A DNA stretch of 64,000 nt from JALYOK01 sp963840785 (lineage in GTDB: Bacteria > Pseudomonadota > Gammaproteobacteria > Burkholderiales > JALYOK01), in contig CAWJAF010000002.1 in assembly GCA_963840785.1 (NCBI GenBank), forward strand, positions 1-64,000. Direction: 5' to 3'. The position numbers were made by a program, and so were the translations under genes. Within the stretch, counting starts at the first letter, position 1. Every line of letters begins with the position of its first letter. Shown here in pieces: positions 59,338-64,000 of the stretch. Below the pieces are notes generated by a model, which did not search any database, had not been told where the DNA came from, and saw nothing but the letters and a program-made list of their open reading frames with translations.

Positions 59338-60820
59338 ATGCAAACTGAAAATCGTAAAATTTTGTTGCTAGTGCCGCTAATGATGGTGTTCTCATCCATG
59401 GCGTTTGCCGCATCCGGCAAATTTCAGTTCGTCAACGGCGACGTGCGTGTTAAGTCGGCCTCGGGCGAGATTCGAGCCGCGGTGAAAGGTATGGAAATCA
59501 ACGAAGGCGACATGATTCTGTCCGGCATGCCGGGCCTCGCTCAGCTAAAAATGGAAGACGGTGGCATGATTGTAGTCCGTCCGAATACCAAATTTACCAT
59601 TGCGACTTATCGCTTTAATGGCAAAGAAGACGGCAGCGAGCGCGCGACGTATAAACTCGATCAAGGCAGTGTTCGTGCCATTACTGGGCAAATCGGTAAA
59701 ACCAACAAGCAAAACTATTTGATTCAGACGCCGACCGCGAGCATCGGTGTGCGTGGTACAGATCACGAGCCGGCTTATATTCCGAAAAAAGAAGATATCG
59801 AATACTTGAACGCGTTGCCTGGCACCTACGATAAGGTCAACGTCGGTGAAACCTATCTCGAAACTAAAGGCGGTATGGTGGTGATCAAACCGAATTCCGT
59901 TGGCTACGCCGCCGATGAATTTGCGGTTCCGACCATCCTGCCGTCCCTTCCCGGTTTTTACAATCAGTTTTCGTCGAATGGAGTGGGTAACGCAAATGTC
60001 GCCGCCGGTGCGGGTGGGAGCGCGAGTTCGAACACGATTGGCAACGCTAATTCGTCGAACTTACGCACCGATTTTGGTGGTTCCGCCCCGACCGATTTGT
60101 TGCGCCCCATCATGACTGATGTGGGAACAAACCTCAGCAGTTCCAATATTGTTGCGCCGCTAACGCCCGTTGCCCTGAATGCCGACGCGACCTTCGGCGC
60201 ATATACACGGGTCGAAGACAATGGATTTACGCAGATCGATCAAGCTGCGGAATTTACAATTCAATACGACCTCGTCAACGCTGCTTGAGTCAGGATCAAA
60301 CGCTGCGCTTGCAGTAAATTGGGGGCGTTGGGACAAAGGCTATTCGGTCGAAAACAAGGATACCGCTGGCAATTTGCATGTGATCAACGCCGCCCGCTTA
60401 ACTAGCTCCAGCGAGCTTGCTGCGTTACCGATGACCGCGACTTATAACCTGATAAATAGCACGCGTGCTACGGATGAATTGGGCCGCGTAGGTGATTTGA
60501 TCAAGTTATCGGCGAATGTGAATTTCGCGACGCAAAGAATTACCGATTACACCATTGCCGCAAGTAATTCTGGCCGGCAATGGGATGCGAAAGGTAACGG
60601 CACATTTACAGAATTCGTCTCGAGCAACAATGGTTTACGACTCGATGGATTCTGTACCGGTTGCCAAGCCGACGGTGCTGGCGGCCCTACCACATCAACC
60701 GCAAATGGTTTTGCTAAAGGCGCGTTTGTCGGCTCAAAAGCCCAGGGAATTATTACTACCTATGGGGTTCAATCGAATGAAAAAGGAATAAGCGGAGCGG
60801 CCGTCTTAAAGCGGCCTTAG
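59338..60820 (+). CDS. FecR-domain exported protein with TbpB-like C-terminal barrel, one frameshift
   Basis: The reconstructed protein has about 494 residues. The ATG at 59338 gives a signal peptide (ILLLVPLMMVFSSMAFA). A FecR domain follows (GKFQFVNGDVRVKSASGEIR, INEGDMILSGMPGLAQLKME, GGMIVVRPNTKFTIATY, ASIGVRGTDHEPAYI), then a Gly/Ser/Asn-rich linker. After a shift near 60275 the C-terminus reads AALAVNWGRWDKGY, TATYNLINSTRATDELGRVG, ANVNFATQRITDYTI and NGFAKGAFVGSKAQGIITTY ending GVQSNEKGISGAAVLKR. That last pattern matches the 8-stranded barrel of TbpB-type and other Slam-dependent proteins. It includes a Cys pair (GFCTGCQ). It is probably the cargo of the Slam-like protein upstream. Confidence 0.75.
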
Positions 60821-60891
60821 TCCGAAGAACTTGAGGTGTCTCGGCCTCTCAAGGATAAGAATAACGATAAGTTGGTAAGGATACTCGCTGC

Positions 60892-62049
60892 CTATGGTTC
60901 GCCCAGGGCAGTATTTTTTTGCCTATCTTTCTTGAATGGCGTCATGCCCTTTAATTCGTCTACGTAATGCTCAACGCCAACCGCTTCGCGTTCGACAAAG
61001 TCGGCAATTGCCGCCGAAAATTGCGGGTGCGCGAGCCAGTGATTGGAAAATGTTTCTACTGGCAGCAGTCCGCGCGCTATTTTGTGTTCGCCTTGTACGC
61101 CGCCTTCGAAAATGCTTAATCGATGGTTGATGCAATAGTCGATGCCTTGGTAGTAGCAAGTTTCAAAATGTAGGCCCGGCACATAAATTTCGCTACCCCA
61201 GTAACGCCCAAATAATCGCTCGCTATTTTTGATGCATAGAGACGCGGCGATCGGCTGGCCGCCCTTTGACGCTTTGAACATCACCACGTTTTCTGGCATT
61301 TCATTCCCAAGGCCCAAAAAGAATTCCAAATTTAGATAAGGCGAGGAATGATGCAATTGGTAGGTCGTGCGGTAGCAGCGATTAAAGAATTGCCAGTCGG
61401 CGCGAGTAATTTCTGAGCCTTCAAGAGTTTCGAATCGAATCTCTTGTTCGGTTAATTTGCGCCTTTCTTGTTTAATTCGCTTGCGCTTGTCATGACTCAT
61501 TTCCGCAAGGAAAGCATCGAACGAATCGTAATTGTGGTTATGCCAATGAAATTGCGTGCTATTGCGCAACATAAACCCCTGTTGCTTCAGCGTCTGTGCT
61601 TGGCCTTCCGGTGGATAAAGAATATGCAATGACGAAACTTTCGTTTCTTTGGCGAGTGTGAGTGCCGCGTCGATTAATTTCGCGCAAATAGCAGCGTCGT
61701 CACATAACAGCCTCGCGCCGGTAACGGGCGTGAACGGAATGGCCGACGATAGCTTGGGATAGTAGTTCAGGCCATGACGATGATAGGCGTCGGCCCAAGC
61801 CCAATCGAAAATGTACTCGCCATACGAGTGATGCTTCAAATAAAGCGGCATTGCGCCGACTAAAAGCGACCCTCGCCAGAGCAAGATGTGGCGAGGCTCC
61901 CAGCCGGTTTCTGTACAAACGCAGCCGGACAATTCCAGGTTATTGAGAAATTCATGGCGCAAGAATGGGTTGTTTCCCGCCAGCGGATTCCATGCTGATG
62001 CGTCAACGTGCGCAAGTTTTTCTAGAATTTGAATTCGTTCGGACGTCAA
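60892..62049 (-). CDS. GNAT-like acetyltransferase of the COG3146 (DUF482) family
   Basis: This 385-residue cytosolic protein has the fused GNAT-like fold of the COG3146 family. Typical segments: NNPFLRHEFLNNLELSGCVC, LYLKHHSYGEYIFDWAWADA, YHRHGLNYYPKLSSAIPFTP, SHDKRKRIKQERRKL and FEGGVQGEHKIARGLLPVET. The family is common in proteobacteria; members are suspected to transfer amino-acyl or acyl groups, but the substrate is not known. The frame is intact. It is divergent from nadE. Confidence 0.88.
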   Translation of the reverse strand: MTSERIQILEKLAHVDASAWNPLAGNNPFLRHEFLNNLELSGCVCTETGWEPRHILLWRGSLLVGAMPLYLKHHSYGEYIFDWAWADAYHRHGLNYYPKLSSAIPFTPVTGARLLCDDAAICAKLIDAALTLAKETKVSSLHILYPPEGQAQTLKQQGFMLRNSTQFHWHNHNYDSFDAFLAEMSHDKRKRIKQERRKLTEQEIRFETLEGSEITRADWQFFNRCYRTTYQLHHSSPYLNLEFFLGLGNEMPENVVMFKASKGGQPIAASLCIKNSERLFGRYWGSEIYVPGLHFETCYYQGIDYCINHRLSIFEGGVQGEHKIARGLLPVETFSNHWLAHPQFSAAIADFVEREAVGVEHYVDELKGMTPFKKDRQKNTALGEP

Positions 62050-62123
62050 TGCTTGCCTTTGTGATTCGGAGGAACGCGGTTTGAGATGCTATGATTTAAC
62101 CCTTCAACGCAGATTTTCTTGTT

Positions 62124-63725
62124 ATGCACATTGCCCTCGCGCAAATCAATTGTACCGTAGGTGACTTGGCCGGGAACGCCCAACGAATTTTGCGTGCAGC
62201 TACAACGGCACGTTCGCAGGGTGCGTCCCTCGTGGTCATGCCTGAATTAGCGCTGTCCGGTTACCCGCCTGAGGACTTAGTGTTGCGCGGCGCGTTTAAT
62301 CGTGCGTGCGATGAGGCGTTGCGCGACGTTGCTGGAAAATTGCAAGGCATCACCGTGATTGTGGGTTTTCCATTGCAGGAAGGCTCACTGGTTTACAACG
62401 CGGCAGCAGTTCTGCGCGATGGAAAAATCGCGCATATCTATCGTAAATATCGTCTGCCCAACTACAGTGTGTTTGACGAAGAACGTTACTTCGAGCCGTG
62501 CGATCGCCCCTGCGTTTTTGAGCATGAGGGCGTCAATATTGGCGTGAATATTTGCGAGGACGTGTGGCTACCGGGAACAGCCAGTGCTGCGCGCGAAGCT
62601 GGTGCAGAGCTTTTGGTCGTACTCAACGCTTCGCCGTATCACATGAATAAGCAGCGAACACGTCACCAAGTATTGCGCGACCGCGTTGCTGAATCGGGAT
62701 TGCCGATTGTTTACACCGATATGATCGGCGGGCAGGATGAGTTGGTGTTCGATGGCGCGTCGTTTGCACTTAACCGACGCGGTGAGATCGTGTTGCAGTT
62801 GGCGGAGTTTAAAGAAGAGATCGCGTGCGTTGAATATCGCGATGGTGATCTCGTTAATGGCGCGATTGCGCCAGAGCGCAGCGTCGAAGCTAGCGTCTAC
62901 GATGCCCTATGTTTAGGCGCGAAAGATTACATCGGCAAGAACGGGTTTCCTGGTGTGTTGCTGGGATTGTCCGGCGGTGTCGATTCCGCTCTAACGCTTT
63001 GCATTGCGGTCGATGCGCTTGGTGCCGAAAAGGTTCATGCTGTGATGATGCCATCGCAATACACGGCGGACATCAGCCTAGAAGATGCCCAAGCGATGGC
63101 GGATGTTTTGCGCGTTAAATATAGCGTTATTCCAATCAAGCCGGTGTTTGACCGTTTTCTCGAAACGTTAGCGGCGGAATTCAAGAATACTCGCATTGAT
63201 ACGACCGAAGAAAATCTACAAGCTCGCATTCGCGGTACGTTGTTGATGGCGCTGTCGAACAAATTCGGATCTATCGTTTTAACAACTGGCAACAAGAGCG
63301 AAATGGCGGTCGGCTATTCAACACTATACGGCGATATGGCGGGTGGCTTCGCCGTCATTAAAGATATCAGCAAGACCTTGGTCTATCGCCTTTGTCACTA
63401 TCGCAATAGCATCGGTGCGGCGATTCCGGAACGCGTGATCGTGCGGCCGCCGAGTGCCGAACTGCGGCCCGATCAGAAAGATCAAGACAGCTTGCCGCCT
63501 TACGATATTCTCGATGCGATTATGGAATCCTATATGGAGCGCAATCGCAGTCCGCAGGAAATTATCGAGCAGGGTTTCCTTCGCGAAGATGTGGAACGGG
63601 TCGTGCGCTTGATCAAACGCAACGAATATAAGCGTCGTCAAGCGCCGATTGGCGTGCGTATCACCGAGCGCGGATTTGGCAAGGATTGGCGTTATCCGAT
63701 AACATCCAAGTATCAGGACATTTAA
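62124..63725 (+). CDS. nadE: Glutamine-dependent NAD+ synthase
   Basis: The 533-residue cytosolic enzyme makes NAD+ from deamido-NAD+, ATP and glutamine. The N-terminal nitrilase-type glutaminase has the triad E41 (VVMPELALSGYPPEDL), K108 (HIYRKYRLPNY) and C144 (NICEDVWLPG). The C-terminal synthetase has the P-loop VLLGLSGGVDSALTLCIAVD (Ser at 283), and TTGNKSEMAVGYSTLYGDMA. Length is normal. It is followed after 14 bases by the P-II gene, a pairing often seen in Beta- and some Gammaproteobacteria. Confidence 0.97.
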   Translation: MHIALAQINCTVGDLAGNAQRILRAATTARSQGASLVVMPELALSGYPPEDLVLRGAFNRACDEALRDVAGKLQGITVIVGFPLQEGSLVYNAAAVLRDGKIAHIYRKYRLPNYSVFDEERYFEPCDRPCVFEHEGVNIGVNICEDVWLPGTASAAREAGAELLVVLNASPYHMNKQRTRHQVLRDRVAESGLPIVYTDMIGGQDELVFDGASFALNRRGEIVLQLAEFKEEIACVEYRDGDLVNGAIAPERSVEASVYDALCLGAKDYIGKNGFPGVLLGLSGGVDSALTLCIAVDALGAEKVHAVMMPSQYTADISLEDAQAMADVLRVKYSVIPIKPVFDRFLETLAAEFKNTRIDTTEENLQARIRGTLLMALSNKFGSIVLTTGNKSEMAVGYSTLYGDMAGGFAVIKDISKTLVYRLCHYRNSIGAAIPERVIVRPPSAELRPDQKDQDSLPPYDILDAIMESYMERNRSPQEIIEQGFLREDVERVVRLIKRNEYKRRQAPIGVRITERGFGKDWRYPITSKYQDI

Positions 63726-63739
63726 GCTGGAGATTTATC

Positions 63740-64000
63740 ATGAAAAAAATTGAAGCAGTGATCAAACCATTTAAGCTCGACGAGGTTCGTGAGGCGCTAT
63801 CGGAAATCGGCGTATCGGGCCTCACCGTGACGGAGGTGAAAGGTTTCGGGCGGCAAAAAGGGCATACCGAACTCTATCGCGGCGCCGAATATGTCGTGGA
63901 TTTTTTGCCGAAGGTAAAAATTGAAGTGGTAATTCCCAGCAACCTGGAAGAAAAAGCGGTCGAAGCAATCGTCAAGGCGGCGCATACCGGCAAGATTGGC
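63740..64000 (+). CDS. glnB: P-II nitrogen regulatory protein, cut by window end
   Basis: The first 87 residues are present. The start MKKIEAVIKPFKLDEVREAL and the T-loop GRQKGHTELYRGAEYVVDFL are diagnostic, with Y51, the uridylylation site, intact. P-II is a trimeric cytosolic sensor of 2-oxoglutarate and ATP/ADP. The AGGAG-like element GCTGGAGA lies about 7 bases upstream. GlnB and GlnK cannot be told apart from this fragment; the nadE neighbour and absence of amtB in view favour GlnB. Confidence 0.93.
   Translation, partial: MKKIEAVIKPFKLDEVREALSEIGVSGLTVTEVKGFGRQKGHTELYRGAEYVVDFLPKVKIEVVIPSNLEEKAVEAIVKAAHTGKIG

Noticed and set aside
1..64000. tRNA, rRNA, riboswitch or prophage genes
   Set aside because: I looked for cloverleaf-type and conserved rRNA segments and for integrase, capsid or terminase motifs and found none that I could support; a tRNAscan/Infernal run would settle it.

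Overview
The window is a stretch of a proteobacterial chromosome. The outer-membrane proteins, Tat signals, NhaB/NhaD antiporters, and the order acetyltransferase, NAD synthase, P-II protein at the right end all fit a Beta- or Gammaproteobacterium. I cannot place it more finely. Most of the window has moderate GC content; 10.9-15.2 kb is clearly richer in GC. No tRNA, rRNA, CRISPR array or complete insertion sequence was recognised. Many genes have broken reading frames, clustered in patches (0.3-2.1, 7.5-10.3, 15.6-22.8, 36.7-39, 41.3-43.8 kb, plus single sites near 29.03, 35.64 and 60.28 kb). Several breaks sit on homopolymers and one base restores a textbook protein, so I suspect base-call errors at least as much as gene decay. 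Coordinates of such genes span the whole reconstructed gene.

Layout. 0-3.5 kb: a leftward operon of cytochrome P460, a redoxin and a protoglobin, divergent from a MarR-type regulator with four C-terminal cysteines and a glutamine amidotransferase; palindromes lie between them, suggesting a nitrogen-oxide or hydroxylamine response. 3.9-10.6 kb: a molybdopterin oxidoreductase, a dihaem oxidoreductase, a broken acyl-CoA dehydrogenase, a broken HTH gene and a cupin. 10.9-15.2 kb: an intact GC-rich RND efflux pair. 15.4-19 kb: small secreted protein, Tat-exported beta-propeller protein divergent from a TetR regulator across matching palindromes, a lipoprotein and a stand-alone TOPRIM protein. 19.1-23 kb: a catabolic-looking set of SDR, HisD-like dehydrogenase, small exported protein and LarA-family protein. 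23.2-25.2 kb: hexapeptide acyltransferase and glycosyltransferase. 25.5-28.5 kb: NhaB and NhaD antiporters with a leftover 3' piece of a second nhaD. 28.8-34.3 kb: an ABC exporter operon of the GldA/GldF/GldG type with a DUF4340 protein, then a beta-carbonic anhydrase. 34.4-36.6 kb: a GMC-type dehydrogenase and its Tat-exported small subunit.

36.7-60.8 kb is the most unusual part: a cell-surface locus. A response regulator and two LysM-FecR proteins run leftward. Rightward run a small secreted protein, a DUF11 protein, a 1,985-residue DUF11/Ig-like/outer-membrane barrel hybrid, an OmpA-domain protein, a 1,783-residue DUF11-repeat protein, a TPR plus Slam-like outer-membrane barrel protein, and a FecR protein whose C-terminus resembles the beta-barrel handle of Slam-exported proteins. 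Between the two arms is a promoter region with a perfect 10-bp tandem repeat. I infer that this is a regulated system for building or exporting a surface layer or adhesive matrix, with the Slam-like protein and the last FecR protein as an exporter-cargo pair. The window closes with housekeeping genes: GNAT acetyltransferase, nadE and the start of a P-II gene. A family of short interspersed repeats with a CCATGCGG-like core lies in at least four gaps.
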